Shown here: in pieces, positions 1 through 10,905 of the stretch | How the letters are laid out: each line of letters starts with the position of its first letter | How positions within the stretch are numbered: position 1 is the stretch's first letter | Program-made: the position numbers and the translations under genes | DNA from: Populus alba | Taxonomy: Eukaryota > Streptophyta > Magnoliopsida > Malpighiales > Salicaceae | Assembly (NCBI RefSeq): GCF_005239225.2 | Contig: NC_133297.1 | Span: 3,728,392-3,792,391 of the forward strand | Direction of reading: 5' to 3' | DNA length: 64,000 bases | Notes under the pieces: generated by a model | The model's input: only the letters and a program-made list of their open reading frames with translations | Told to the model about the DNA's origin: nothing | Database searches by the model: none

Positions 1-1682
1 TTATGGAAAGACAAAGAGCAAGAACCCATATGACGAAAGACGCTTGCTGGAACAAAACAAGCGGATCCAGAAAGAGAACAATGTACCTGAAGACTTCCCA
101 AGTTTTATCAGAGAAGGTCCGTGCTTGTGAAAATGCGACAATTTTATTTTTCATTAGGTTTATGTACTACACGTGGAATCGATTTCTAATGTTTGGGGAA
201 TGTTATTCAGGTTTTGAGGTTAAGGTAGTAGCACCAGAGAATTATATAAAGCGTGACTCAGGGCTTATATACCGGGATTTTGAAGTTGGTGAAGGTGATT
301 GCCCAAAGGATGGCCAACAGGTTTTCTTTCATTTACTTTGAAAGTCACTCTTTCCTGATTTTTTATGTGGATTTGAGATATGTCAACCATTTATGAGACA
401 AGCTAGAATAGTTTCTGATGAATGTCCTACCATTACAGCTGAAATTGATTAATAATCTCAAGATATCAACACTTCATGAATGATATATCTATAAAAATTT
501 TGTTCATTGTTGAGCTGCAAGTCACTCTTGAAACTTTGCAGGTGACTTTCCACTATGTTGGCTATAATGAGTCAGGTCGTCGCATTGACAGCACCTACTT
601 ACAGGGTTCTCCTGCGAAAATCCGCATGGGCACTAATGCATTGATACCAGGTGAAAAGACAACATCCAGAATTTACTACAATCTCTTGTGCCTTCTATCT
701 CGACTGTCAATAAAGCTTCCTCATAGTCCCCACAGCACCTGCTTGTCTTCTTATCACTTCGAACTAAAAATTGTACACAATAAAGGCAGTTAACATGGGA
801 ATTTATGCAGGATTTGAGGAAGGAATTCGAGACATGAGACCTGGGGGGAAGAGGAGGATAATCGTTCCTCCAGAACTTGGGCCACCGGTTAGTTTCTTAA
901 ATTGCCTGCCTCTCTATTTGCATAATTCAGCACCTCTTCATCCAACACCATCCCACCCTCCCCCCTTTCCTTGATCATTATTTCTTCCTTTTTAATTGAT
1001 CATATGTGTCTGTGTCCTGTGGAAATAGCAGTTTAAGGATAAAATAGTAAAAGAAAAGGTAAGAAAAGAAAACCTAAATGCGACACTCAAGACGCTTCTA
1101 TTCTCATTCCTTCCTTTGAAGATGAGGCTAAATACTCCCATAAAATGCCATATCCCCTTTTACTCTTTTCATGATTGCTTCACGTGCATGTGAACTGCCT
1201 ATGTAGTATGGTCAATAACAGTTGTGTCGAAAACTCCACAAACTATTATTTTCCTGGATTTTTTAGAACATTTCTCAGTAAAACAAATAAAAGAATTGAG
1301 TACCATTATTATCATTCCTTCATTCAAAAAAGAAAGGAAGAAGAAATGAAGATATTTCAAGATTATTGGGGGGGAAACTGAATTCGCTCTTGACATTGGA
1401 TGCTATTCAGTTATTCACATCCAAACTTGTTGCCAACTATCCAGACCATGGGTGCTTCCCTGGATAATATAAATTTTACAGTCATTTCCTTCTCAAGTTC
1501 TAAATCTTCATGCTCTGATTCTTTATTAAAAGAATTTGTTGATTCCCTCATCCTTTGTACAGGTTGGACCTTCCACTTTTTTCAGCTCAAAACAGTTCGA
1601 AGTTTTTGATGTGGAACTTCTCAACGTTAAGGACTGTCAAAGGAGGACTATAGGATTTTACTCTGATGTTGTGTGCAACTGA
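1..1682 (+). CDS. FKBP20-2: FKBP20-2-like chloroplast lumenal peptidyl-prolyl isomerase (3' part)
   Basis: Partial gene whose 5' end lies before the window. Exons read as 1-116, 211-320, 542-650, 811-887 and 1563-1682 (TGA), all with GT-AG borders and consistent phases. The product has an FKBP fold (GEGDCPKDGQQVTFHYVGY, then IRMGTNALIPGFEEGIRDM, then RRIIVPPELGPPVGPSTFF) and ends FYSDVVCN. Two cysteines in the C-terminal tail (the KDCQRR and VVCN segments) match the cysteine pair of Arabidopsis FKBP20-2, a thylakoid-lumen immunophilin linked to photosystem II supercomplex accumulation. The chloroplast and lumen transit peptides would be in upstream exons, so targeting is inferred from the family. 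No frameshift is seen. Family assignment is firm; orthology to At3g60370 is inferred from the tail and from neighbouring genes. Confidence 0.93.
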
Positions 1683-2302
1683 CAGGCTTTGTGAAGCCTT
1701 AAAAAGACAATTTTGTTGGAACATTATCACACTAAAAGCATGTCATGCTGTGTGGATTTTTACCTTGTCTAAGAAAGACTAAATTAGAATTTAGCATTCG
1801 AGCATGTAGGAATTTGTTTTCATATGATGACTGTAGAGTTTCAACAATTTTCAGGAAAATCATTATTTACTATTTAATAATTGAAGTTTTGTAAACCTTA
1901 AGGATATTGTCTTGGATGATAAATGGGTTTGGTTCTCATGCTGTCATCTCTGATTTGAAACCAAAAAGAAGATGTGAGAGAATTTTCTCGTTAACACTCC
2001 AGCTTGAATGTGGTTTCAACGTGAAAAAATTAGGCTCGGGAATATCCTAGCTCTTGAAAATAAAGTTTTATTCGGTAGGTTTTCCTATATTCTTCGAATT
2101 CTTCTATATTATAGGTTTCAGACTACAGCTTGGAGTTGGTTTTCCTGTTTCTACTAGCACCTTCAGCTTGAGTAGGGCAATGGAGAAAGATACCACAGGC
2201 AGGAAGGAGGAGGAGGACTTCGTCACTGGGTCACTCTCTTTTCTAATGATAAGTATAAAAAGGAACACCCAAGTGCTGATTAACTGCAATAACAAGAAGC
2301 TT
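1683..2302. other. 3' UTR and intergenic DNA
   Basis: Downstream flank of the FKBP gene. It is AT-rich with no coding signal I can support; short open frames here have no recognisable composition. It leads into the mitovirus-like fragment. Confidence 0.5.
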
Positions 2303-2440
2303 CTTGCACATTCACATCATATGGTGGTGTGGTTGGCAGCGGAGCGGCTTTATCCAAGTTGCCGGTTTCACGCCTATGCTTTATTAGGTGACGACATTGT
2401 TATCGTGGGTTGCTTCTGAGTTTGACACCGAAACATGTTT
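2303..2440 (+). pseudogene. Mitovirus RdRp-like fragment (non-retroviral endogenous viral relic)
   Basis: About 34 codons (2303-2404) read without a stop. They contain a serine-His-His stretch followed by a hydrophobic segment, then a Tyr-Ala-Leu-Leu-Gly-Asp-Asp block ending in Ile-Val-Ile. This order and spacing match motifs B to C of mitovirus RNA-dependent RNA polymerases, GDD being the catalytic motif C. The downstream continuation (Val-Ala-Ser-Glu-Phe, near 2409-2425) is in another frame, so the piece is broken. Sequences both sides show no further convincing motif. Plant nuclear and mitochondrial genomes are known to carry such mitovirus-derived relics. It cannot encode a working polymerase: it is short, frameshifted and lacks the other motifs. 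A chance GDD is the main alternative. Confidence 0.6.
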
Positions 2441-2756
2441 TTGGAAAATGTCGGAGACGTTGACGGTGGAAAAAACTGGGAAAGGCGAGGAGAAAGCTCG
2501 AACAATTAACAGAGAAAGGTTCATCAGCAAGATATTCCTCCGTGGGGATTCTGTTATTGTTATCCTTAGGAATCAGAGACTCGCAAGATGTTTTTTTGCA
2601 TGGAATTCCTCTACATGAAGAATAAGGAAAAGAAAGAAAGAAAAGAAAACAAGTAGGTTTTCTATGTTTTAGTTTTCCTACTAATATTAAGATTTGGCTC
2701 AGACTGTCAGGGCCACTCTCTGTTCTGGTAATATCACGCTAGACTTGAAGGAAAAT

Positions 2757-3042
2757 TGTAGAAAAGAAGGAACAGAGAATATGATAACAGAGTTGCTGCT
2801 GTGGAATTTGCAGTGTAATCTTTATTATGTAATGTGTCATATATATATACAACGCAGCAGCAGAGGCGTGAGTAGAAGTGGAATAGAAGTCTATGATTAC
2901 AAAGGAAACTAACAATCTAACTGTCAATATTTATCTTATAAGGACTGTTTATCTTTTTCCTAAAAGCATTGGTATAATTAATCCTTTACGTATCAGATAA
3001 CTGTTGCTAACTAATCGGCTAATATTCAGCCTTCTTCCAATA
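2757..3042 (-). repeat. 3' LTR of the copia element
   Basis: 286 bp, read on the minus strand from TATTGGAAGAAGG to CTTTTCTACA. The start is TA rather than the usual TG in both copies. No difference from the other LTR was seen. It is preceded on the plus strand by target duplication AAAAT. Confidence 0.95.
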
Positions 3043-3054
3043 CTCCCCCTCAAG
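3043..3054 (-). other. Polypurine tract
   Basis: Minus-strand CTTGAGGGGGAG lies directly against the inner edge of the 3' LTR, where plus-strand DNA priming is expected. The stop codon of the pol frame lies within a few bases of it. Confidence 0.85.
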
Positions 3055-6000
3055 CTGGATCAAGGGGATTAATTGATCCAAGCTTGGACAACAGTCGGTG
3101 AAAATGAGCAGAGGTCAAGGATTTTGTGAACACATCAGCAAGTTGATCATGGCTGCGGACGTAATGAGTTTTGGATAATCTGAGACTGAACTTGTTGACG
3201 AATAAAATGGCAATCAACTTCAATGTGTTTTGTTCTTTCGTGAAACACAGGATTGGCTGCAATATGCATGGCAGCTTGGTTGTCACAAAACAAGGTCATA
3301 GGGATGCTACTTGGAAAAACCCAGTTCAGATAGGAGACCTTTAAGCCAAATTAACTCACAAGCAGCTGATGCCATGGCACGGTATTCAGCTTCGGCACTA
3401 GAACGTGCAATGACATGTTGTTTCTTGCTACGCCAAGAGACAAGATTACCACCAACAAACATACAATAGCCAGTGGTTGACTTGCGATCAATAGCATTGC
3501 CAGCCCAATCTGAATCACTGTATCCGGTTATCTGAGTGTGATCGTTTTTGGCCATGACAATTCCACGTCCAATAGAACCCTTCAGATAGCGTAGGATGCG
3601 CTTGACAATACTCAGATGGAAAGTAGTAGGTGCATGCATGAATTGGCTAACAAGGCTAACTGCGTAGGCTATATCAGGTCGCGTAATGGTAAGGTAAATG
3701 AGCTTACCCACAAGATGCTGGTAGTGATTAATGGATTGAAGGGGTTCACTATTTTGGCAAGCTGCAATTTACTGTCCAATGGAGTAGGGGCAGGCTTGGC
3801 ATCCATCATCTCAGCATCTTTGAGTAAATCAAGAACATACTTGCGTTGATTAAGAAATAATCCTTTATGAGAAGCTGCCATTTCTATTCCAAGAAAATAC
3901 TTCAATCTGCCAAGATCTGTAATTGAAAAGTGATGTTGTAAGGTGGCTTTGAGGCGTGATATAGCCTCACTGTTATTTCCTGAAATAATAAGATCATCAA
4001 CGTAGATAAGAACCACCAATGTTTCCTTAGGTCCAAGATGAACAAATAAGGATGAATCCGCATTACTTCTTTTGAAATTAAGCTCTTCAAGAACAACACT
4101 TAATTGAGCATGCCAAGCACGTGAAGACTGCTTCAAACCATAAAGTGATTTGTGAAGTCGGCACGCTAAGGTAGGATCTGAAGCTTGAGGGTGGCCAGGA
4201 GGCAATTTCATGTAGACTTCTTCCTCAAGGTTCCCATGCAAGAAGGCATTTTTTACGTCCATCTGACACATTAACCATCCTTTGTTTACGGCAACTGATA
4301 ATAAAACACGAACAGTGTTCATCTTTGCAACAGGAGCAAAGGTTTCCTTGTAATCCACTCCAAAGGTTTGAGTAAATCCCTGAGCTACAAGACGTGCCTT
4401 ATGTCTGTCAATGGTGCCATCAGATTTAAACTTTGTTTTATACACCCATCGGCTGCCAACAACATGTTTTCCTTTGGGAAGTTTGACAATACTCCAGGTT
4501 TGATTCTGAGCAAGAGCTAGGAGTTCATCATTCATGGCATGTTTCCATTCATCTTGAGTATTAGCTTCCTGAAAATTTTGTGGCTCTTGAACATTAGATA
4601 TAGCAGAAAGATATGCAGTATGATCAGGGGAGAGTTGTTCATATGTAAGGGAATTTGAAATAGGATGTCTTGCTGCAAATGTGACAAAATCTTGCATTTT
4701 AATTGGCGGAGCACGATTACGAACTGGATTTTTACGAGTCTGTGGCAAAGGAATAACATGAGTCTCCAATTCAGATTGCTTATTTAGGGAATCACCCTCA
4801 AGATTAGCCATAATAGGATTAGCAACCCTTGTGCTAGAAGAAGGTCCTGTAGTAGACACAGGGATACTGCTATCGGGATTTGCATTGGGTTCAGAGTCTT
4901 CATGATCTTTTTCAGATTCTGAAATAATTTGACCGAAGCTCTCTGTACCTGAGGGCTCATCAATGGTTGATGATGGGGTGTTGCTAGTCGCGGGAGTAAG
5001 ATTGAGGGAGATACCGTGTCTGCAGGAGCTGGATATGGAAGAGGAAAAATATCTTTTGAAGATGTCTCCTGATTTTTCTCATCATAGTATGGAATAGTTT
5101 CTTCAAATTGAACATCTCTTGATATGAATAGTTTCCGGGAATGAGGGTGATAACATTTATATCCCTTCTTGGTTGAAGAATATCCCAGGAAAATACACTT
5201 AGCGGCCCTTGCGTCAAGTTTATCACGATTTGAAGCCTGAATATGCACAAAACATGTGCAACCGAACACCTTTAAATGTGATATATCAGGTGATTGTTTC
5301 TGCAAAACTTCAAGTGGTGATTTAAAAAACAACACTCGGCTAGGTAGCCGATTAATAATATATGCAGCAGATAATACTCCTTGAGACAAAAAAGTTTTGG
5401 GAACATGCATTTGTATCATCAAGGCTCGAGTTTTTTCTAGCAGATCTCTATTTTTGCGTTCAGCTACCCCATTTTGTTGGGGTGTACCAACACAGCTAGA
5501 CTGATGTAAAATGCCATGAGAAGCTAGATACTGTGTCATTTTTTTTGAGACATGTATTCGGTGCCATTATCAGATCTAAGAATTTTAAGTTTCTTAGAAA
5601 ATTGAGTTATGACTAGCATATGAAAATCCTTAAAAACATCAATAACCTCACTTTTGAATTTTAAAAGATATATCCATGTTACACGAGAAAAATCATCAAC
5701 GAAAGTAACAAAATACTTGTAGCCATCAAAGGATTCAATAGTTGGTCCCCAAACATCAGAGTGTACAAGTTCAAACATCTCATTTGCTCTAGACATAGAG
5801 GGTGAAAAGGGCAGTCTGGTGGATTTTGATAGATGACATGTATCACAAGTGATGTTTCTAGCATCTAGACTGGGCATTAATTTGTAAGAACATTCTCGGA
5901 AGGATGGGCTAAACGTTGATGCCATAAAACTTGATCCTGACTAAGGGAAGAAAGAGCAGAAATTTGAGGACGTTTAGAATCATTTGAAAAATAATAAAGC

Positions 6001-6311
6001 CCTTGAAAAAAAGAAACCTTCACCAATCATCCTCTCGGTGGCGCGGTCCTGAAAAAGAACTCGGTGAGAATCAAATATAACACGACAATTTAGTGTTTTG
6101 GTGACCTTGCCAATGGAAAGCAATTGGAATGGAAAAGATGGAACATATAAAACCAAAGACTCAATATTTTCAGAGAGCAACTTAATTTTCCCTTTACCTT
6201 CGACAGGGACATGTTTTCCATTTGCAACAGAAATATGCGTTGGAGTAGTGATTTTTTTCGAAATGGTGTAAGCTAGTCATTTTATTTGTTATGTGATCAG
6301 AGGCACCCGAA
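3050..6311 (-). pseudogene. copia pol region (protease, integrase, RT, RNase H), frameshifted
   Basis: Minus-strand pieces read in order: protease active site Asp-Ser-Gly-Ala (about 6300), GAG-pre-integrase with HxxxxH and CDTC (5840-5930), integrase core with HSDVWGP and RSDNGTEY (5540-5760) and VERK-type GVAERKNR (about 5465), RVT_2 reverse transcriptase with MDVKNAFLHG and the YVDD box (about 4000-4260), and RNase H with SDWAGN and SSAEAEYRA (3380-3530). The frame changes near 6322-6327, 6252-6258, 6006-6012, 5877-5884, 5539-5546, 4985-4995, 3730, 3318 and 3176, each by a single base. Several changes lie in A/T runs of six to eight. As written no full polyprotein can be made. Domain residues are otherwise well kept, unlike an old relic. 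Confidence 0.92.
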
Positions 6312-7484
6312 TCAATGACCCAAAAAATTATGTACAGTACTAGCAACTAAAGCAGTTTTAAAAGCAGTCAAAATACCTTCTAAATTCTCTTGGGATAGAT
6401 GATCAGAGTTTGCCAGGAAACCAGCAAACTTACCAAGAATAGCTGTAGAATCAGAATTGCTTGAGGCTGTCAAGCTAGCATCACCCTTTTCCTTAAGATA
6501 ATTGGCAAAATCATTAAGAAGAGCAGACGGGTTGGTAGAAAAGTTCACTACATTACTTGGAGAAGAATCATCAGTAGAGCGAGCAGCAATGTGAGCTTTA
6601 TATCCATAACCCTTTTGAAGCCCCTTTTCCTTTTCAAAGTCAGGTTTTAATTCTGGATGAAGAATCCAACACCGCCCGATTGTGTGTCCAAGATTATGAC
6701 AATGAGTGCACTTCAAATCTGGTCGTTTTCCTTTGTAAGATTTATTACTTTTCATCTGTCTGGTAACTGCGTATGCACGGGTTTCTGGCAAGGTGATTCT
6801 TGGCTCTGGATTCATGATTTTTCTGCGAGCTTCCTCTCGCTGTATTGTAGCACATACATTTGCAAGGGATGGAAGATCAGAGTTCATTAGAATTCGACTT
6901 CGAAGGTCTTCATAATCTGGACCAAGACTGGATAGTAATTGGAATATCTTGTCTTCCTCATCTCGTTTTTTCAATACTGCAATATCAACAGTAAGAGGTC
7001 GATATAATGCAAGTTCACTCCACATACCTTTTAGAATTCCAAGTAGTTGCACATAAGTCTTGCCATCTTGCTGCAGATTAGCAAGATCTCTTTTGATTTG
7101 AAAAACACGAGCTGCATTGTTTTGATTTCCATACATCTCCTTCACAGCCTCCCATAGGTCCATTGAAGATTCTGAATAACTAAAAATTTCAGCAATGTTA
7201 TTCTCCATAGAATTAAGTAACCAAGACATGACAAGTTGATCCTTGCATTGCCATGCTTCATAGTTCTGCGAGGAAGGGTCAGGGGTCTTGATATGGCCAT
7301 TAACATAGCCAAGTTTGGACCTTCCACCAAGAGCAATTGTTACAGCTCTTGACCAAGGAAGATAGTTGAGTTCATTCAACAAAACTGAACCAAGACGTTG
7401 GTTTGTATTACTTTGTTCTCCTTCTGATGTGTTAGAATATATGTTGATGTCATCAGCACCAATATATTTAGAAGAGTCTTCCAT
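6312..7484 (-). CDS. copia Gag-like protein with zinc knuckle
   Basis: A 390-residue open frame, the only intact one in the element. Residues from about 40 to 230 match the UBN2-type Gag of plant copia elements (LNYLPWSRAVTIALGG near the N-terminus, then the DLWEAVKEMYGNQNNA region). A CCHC zinc knuckle, CTHCHNLGHTIGRC, sits near residue 255. It starts about 40 bases inside the primer binding site and right LTR. It ends prematurely at an A6 run (6322-6327 on plus); in other copia elements this frame continues directly into the protease, so the stop is itself a frameshift product. Confidence 0.9.
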   Translation of the reverse strand: MEDSSKYIGADDINIYSNTSEGEQSNTNQRLGSVLLNELNYLPWSRAVTIALGGRSKLGYVNGHIKTPDPSSQNYEAWQCKDQLVMSWLLNSMENNIAEIFSYSESSMDLWEAVKEMYGNQNNAARVFQIKRDLANLQQDGKTYVQLLGILKGMWSELALYRPLTVDIAVLKKRDEEDKIFQLLSSLGPDYEDLRSRILMNSDLPSLANVCATIQREEARRKIMNPEPRITLPETRAYAVTRQMKSNKSYKGKRPDLKCTHCHNLGHTIGRCWILHPELKPDFEKEKGLQKGYGYKAHIAARSTDDSSPSNVVNFSTNPSALLNDFANYLKEKGDASLTASSNSDSTAILGKFAGFLANSDHLSQENLEGILTAFKTALVASTVHNFLGH

Positions 7485-7521
7485 AGAAAACTTTAAGTGA
7501 AATGCAGGTCAATCGAAACCT

Positions 7522-7533
7522 GCTCTGATACCA
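7522..7533 (-). other. tRNA-iMet primer binding site
   Basis: Minus-strand TGGTATCAGAGC directly follows the end of the 5' LTR (ending ACA). This is the classic plant copia primer site for initiator methionine tRNA. Confidence 0.95.
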
Positions 7534-7819
7534 TGTAGAAAAGAAGGAACAGAGAATATGATAACAGAGTTGCTGCTGTGGAATTTGCAGTGTAATCTTT
7601 ATTATGTAATGTGTCATATATATATACAACGCAGCAGCAGAGGCGTGAGTAGAAGTGGAATAGAAGTCTATGATTACAAAGGAAACTAACAATCTAACTG
7701 TCAATATTTATCTTATAAGGACTGTTTATCTTTTTCCTAAAAGCATTGGTATAATTAATCCTTTACGTATCAGATAACTGTTGCTAACTAATCGGCTAAT
7801 ATTCAGCCTTCTTCCAATA
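7534..7819 (-). repeat. 5' LTR of the copia element
   Basis: 286 bp, the same length and sequence as the 3' LTR by eye. It is followed on the plus strand by target duplication AAAAT (7820-7824). It would carry the element's promoter. Confidence 0.95.
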
Positions 7820-7824
7820 AAAAT

Positions 7825-8946
7825 GATGTTGTGATTATTGGATAATTGGTTTTTCTTTTTAGAGTTTGCTCTCTTGCTTTTGGATGGTTGTCGTTCATTG
7901 ATCAGCCCTGCATTATCGTGATTTCAGTATGGCCATGACCTTGAAGACTCTATCTAGCTATAATAGATCAAAACAGCCTTTCTTCTTCTTTTTGGTCTAA
8001 CATGATGATCAGTTGCATAGTTATCCGCAGCTTTGTTCTGGCCTCGTAAGACCTGTTAAAAGGAACTGTGAATTTTGCAAAAATATCCGGAGAGCAGATA
8101 GAAGTTAACAAGAGAAACAGAATTGATGCCGCCATTTCACCAGCCATTGAACTCTTCAGAGAAGAAAAAGGGAGCCATGCTGAAGGTCAGTAGTCTCACT
8201 GAATTGATGAAACAAACCAACAAGATGCAAGTGAAAATTCTACGCTTCTCTATTGCCATGTATAAAAAGGATGCTATTACTATTGGTTTCTAATGATGGG
8301 TTTGATAAATAAATGTCACCGTGCTAATAGCCATAGCTTATTTTATGCATGGGTAAATACCAAGTTGTATTTGATTAGTATCATTTTCTTAAAATCATAA
8401 GTTAATTTGTAAAATCATATGATTTTATGAGTCAATATGTGTCTAACATGCAAAATCTGATTAAAAACTCGAAAATCAGTAAAACAGACTTAACTCATGC
8501 AAAATCAATAAACGTGGTCTGATTTTACAAGTTTATTAAATTTATGAAATAAACCAAGTCAGGTTCAAATTTAACCTTAAAATATTTGTTAATTAGTTTT
8601 GCAAGATCATACATATTTTTTAAACTATACATTGGATAAAGTTGAATGTTTACATAGAAATATTACACATGAAAATATATTTTGATAAATTTTCAGGTCA
8701 AATAAAGTTTGGAAATATGATATTTCATGGGTCAAAATTAATAAACAAACTTTGTCAAATATGTTAAACTAGACCGTACTATCTAGTTGCTTCTGTAGGA
8801 GCCCTCTGATGAAACATCGACTCATCTGAACTTGGTTTGGCATGATAAAATGCATATATTCCAATCAACAAACCCCACCCATGCTTCATCGTGCAACTGC
8901 ATGAAGGAAAGTCAACAATCATCATTCGCTAGTTTTTCTAAAAGAA
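7825..8946. other. Intergenic, nothing recognised
   Basis: AT-rich flank right of the copia insertion. I see no coding region, RNA gene or structured repeat I can support here. Confidence 0.5.
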
Positions 8947-8949
8947 TCA

Positions 8950-10905
8950 TTTCGATTTCAGAGATTGCAATCTGTAAGGAGGCATTGTTTGTAAGAATGA
9001 TTCTTTAAAAGTACACCTGAGCAAACATGGATATGCTGAAGAAGATGCAAGCAGATGGCACAATGGGAACCCTCGGACATGAAAACCCTGGAGGGTCTTT
9101 GTATGTCTAAGAGAAAAATAAACGGAAGTCACAACAGAAGTGGAGACAATCATGAAGAAGAAGAAAGCCAGCCTCAAATAACTGGTAACTATGTAGTCTA
9201 CCTTAAGCAGGAGAGGCCTTGCTAGCCCTTTGAAAAATACCAGGCAAAATGCCATTTTATAACTTAATAATTAGCCTGTCTTTGTTTAGAATAATGGCCA
9301 ACTGAAAATTAAATAGATACAAGAAGAAAACCCCTCTCAAAAAAAGAAAATTCAACTGGGAAATCAAAAGGCGAGTATTTGTTTGATGATGATGCCACTA
9401 GTGCCCCAGGAATTTTATCAGGCACCAAGAAATTCTACTTCCAAAATGTACTTGTGCACAGTCTAGGTTAAACAAAGGTGCAATGATTCGTCATGCCCGA
9501 AACAGAGACCTGCATTCCAAAGCCAGCAGTGTTCTCAAGCCTTTTTTGATTCATTTCGACAACCACCTCCCATGCTCTTCAACTGCAACTAAGAATCAGT
9601 GTTTCATGTGTGAAAAGAAAAAAACAAAGTTCTCATCAAAGCAATCTAGACTGTATGATAGCATGCTCTATTTAATGGCATTTCGTCAATGTAGAACAGA
9701 GGAATCACAAATTTAATCTCCATAACATCAGGATAATAGTGTCAGATTTTACCCTATTCAGAGATGCTTGACATCATTACCATGCAGTATGAAACCAGTA
9801 AGGAGAAATATTCCACATATGACACAACAATGAGCAGCCAGAAAAATAAATGAAGCACTGAAACGGTGGAAGGAAGAGTCCAGCAGCAAAACTGCAGCAG
9901 GCAACTGTGACAAGGAAAAGAACACCTTCCCTCCACGATGAAGTCCATCTTGAAGAAACTTGACTCGTCATCTTATCCTTCCAGAGAAGGGTTACGATGC
10001 ATGTTGAAACAACAGAATAACATGTCTGCAACCAGTCTAATACAATTTCAGGTGCGTATAACCCACTAATAAAAATCAAAGCACTCAAGCACTACCGATG
10101 ACAACAAGCATGGAACCTTGATAATCAAAATGCTGAAGGACTGCTGGTGACAGCAAGAGTGAAGCTTTAAGAACTCAATTCCTGTCTATCACACAAACAC
10201 ATCATAGAATGCGGTGCCGTTTGCGCTTCCATCCATACTACAGGAACTGGCAGGCACTCTGAGCTGTGATTGGTGAGTGCAGGTAGCAGTATTAAGGAGC
10301 GTCGTAAAAGGGCTGTCGTAAGTCCAGCGACAGCACCTACGCTGATGAAAACAGAAACATATTTGAAGCCCCTGGAAATAAAAGCCTCAACCAAAGGAGC
10401 GCCTTCCCAGAAGAAGAAGATAGTAACGTACCATCCCATTGATCACCAAACAGACTCCAAATACAAAGAGCAATGCATTTGAAAAGGCTTCGGATGATGC
10501 CTGATGGCAAGTCCCACTAAAAATCAAACAAATCAGGAAAACAAAATTTATACAATCAGATTATGTTCATGATGCTTAAAATCATGATTAGAATTTTGCA
10601 TATTTAGCACCAAATCAACAAAACATGCCTGTGGTCTCCTAGATTCTTCAGCTGAATTTGCAACCGCATCAAACCCAACATATGCAAAGAACACTACAGT
10701 GGTGACTGGTTTGGAACATCAACCTCGAAAGCAAATTTATCGAAAGAGTTCCTCCAAAGAACACTTCGCCACCATGTCCAATCCAATTTGGAAGATTATC
10801 TTTAAGAACTGGGAACATCTCTAAAATCGTAACAACATACTTGTTAAGCTTCTTGCTATACTAGCCGCCTCGATGTGATAATCAATCACCAACTGCCCAA
10901 AAACA
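8950..10905 (-). pseudogene. Cationic amino acid transporter (CAT5/CAT8-type) pseudogene
   Basis: Reading the minus strand, scattered frames give CAT landmarks in the right order. Near 10.89 kb DYHIEAAS; 10.75-10.84 kb KYVVTILEMFPVLKDN and WIGHGGEVFFGG; 10.65 kb VFFAYVGFDAVANSAEES (transporter signature); 10.35 kb GFKYVSVFISVGAVAGLTT; 9.9-10.0 kb VSSRWTSSWREGV; and near 9.08 kb DPPGFSCPRVPIVPS from the C-terminal part. A segment between the GGEVFFGG and VFFAYVGF blocks is missing, about 640 bp of unrelated DNA separates the last two blocks, and the frame changes many times with stops. CAT proteins are about 14-helix plasma-membrane or tonoplast importers of basic amino acids. The N-terminal helices are not seen. 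This is clearly a relic, possibly old, and not from the same neighbourhood in Arabidopsis. Confidence 0.88.

Larger units (their letters stand above)
2757..7819 (-). mobile_element. Ty1/copia LTR retrotransposon, full length, with TSD AAAAT
   Basis: A 5063-bp element on the minus strand. LTRs of 286 bp lie at 2757-3042 and 7534-7819, and the 5-bp flanks AAAAT (2752-2756 and 7820-7824) are a perfect target-site duplication. Next to the right LTR is a primer binding site complementary to initiator-Met tRNA, and next to the left LTR is a purine-rich tract. The domain order gag, protease, integrase, reverse transcriptase, RNase H defines Ty1/copia. On reading, the two LTRs are identical base for base, implying recent insertion. 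Yet the pol region carries about nine single-base indels while gag is open. It may have moved in trans, or the indels may be assembly errors. Confidence 0.96.

Noticed and set aside
2054..2302. N-terminal part of the 121-codon frame that holds the GDD motif
   Set aside because: The upstream part shows no RdRp-like residues, so only 2303-2440 is claimed.
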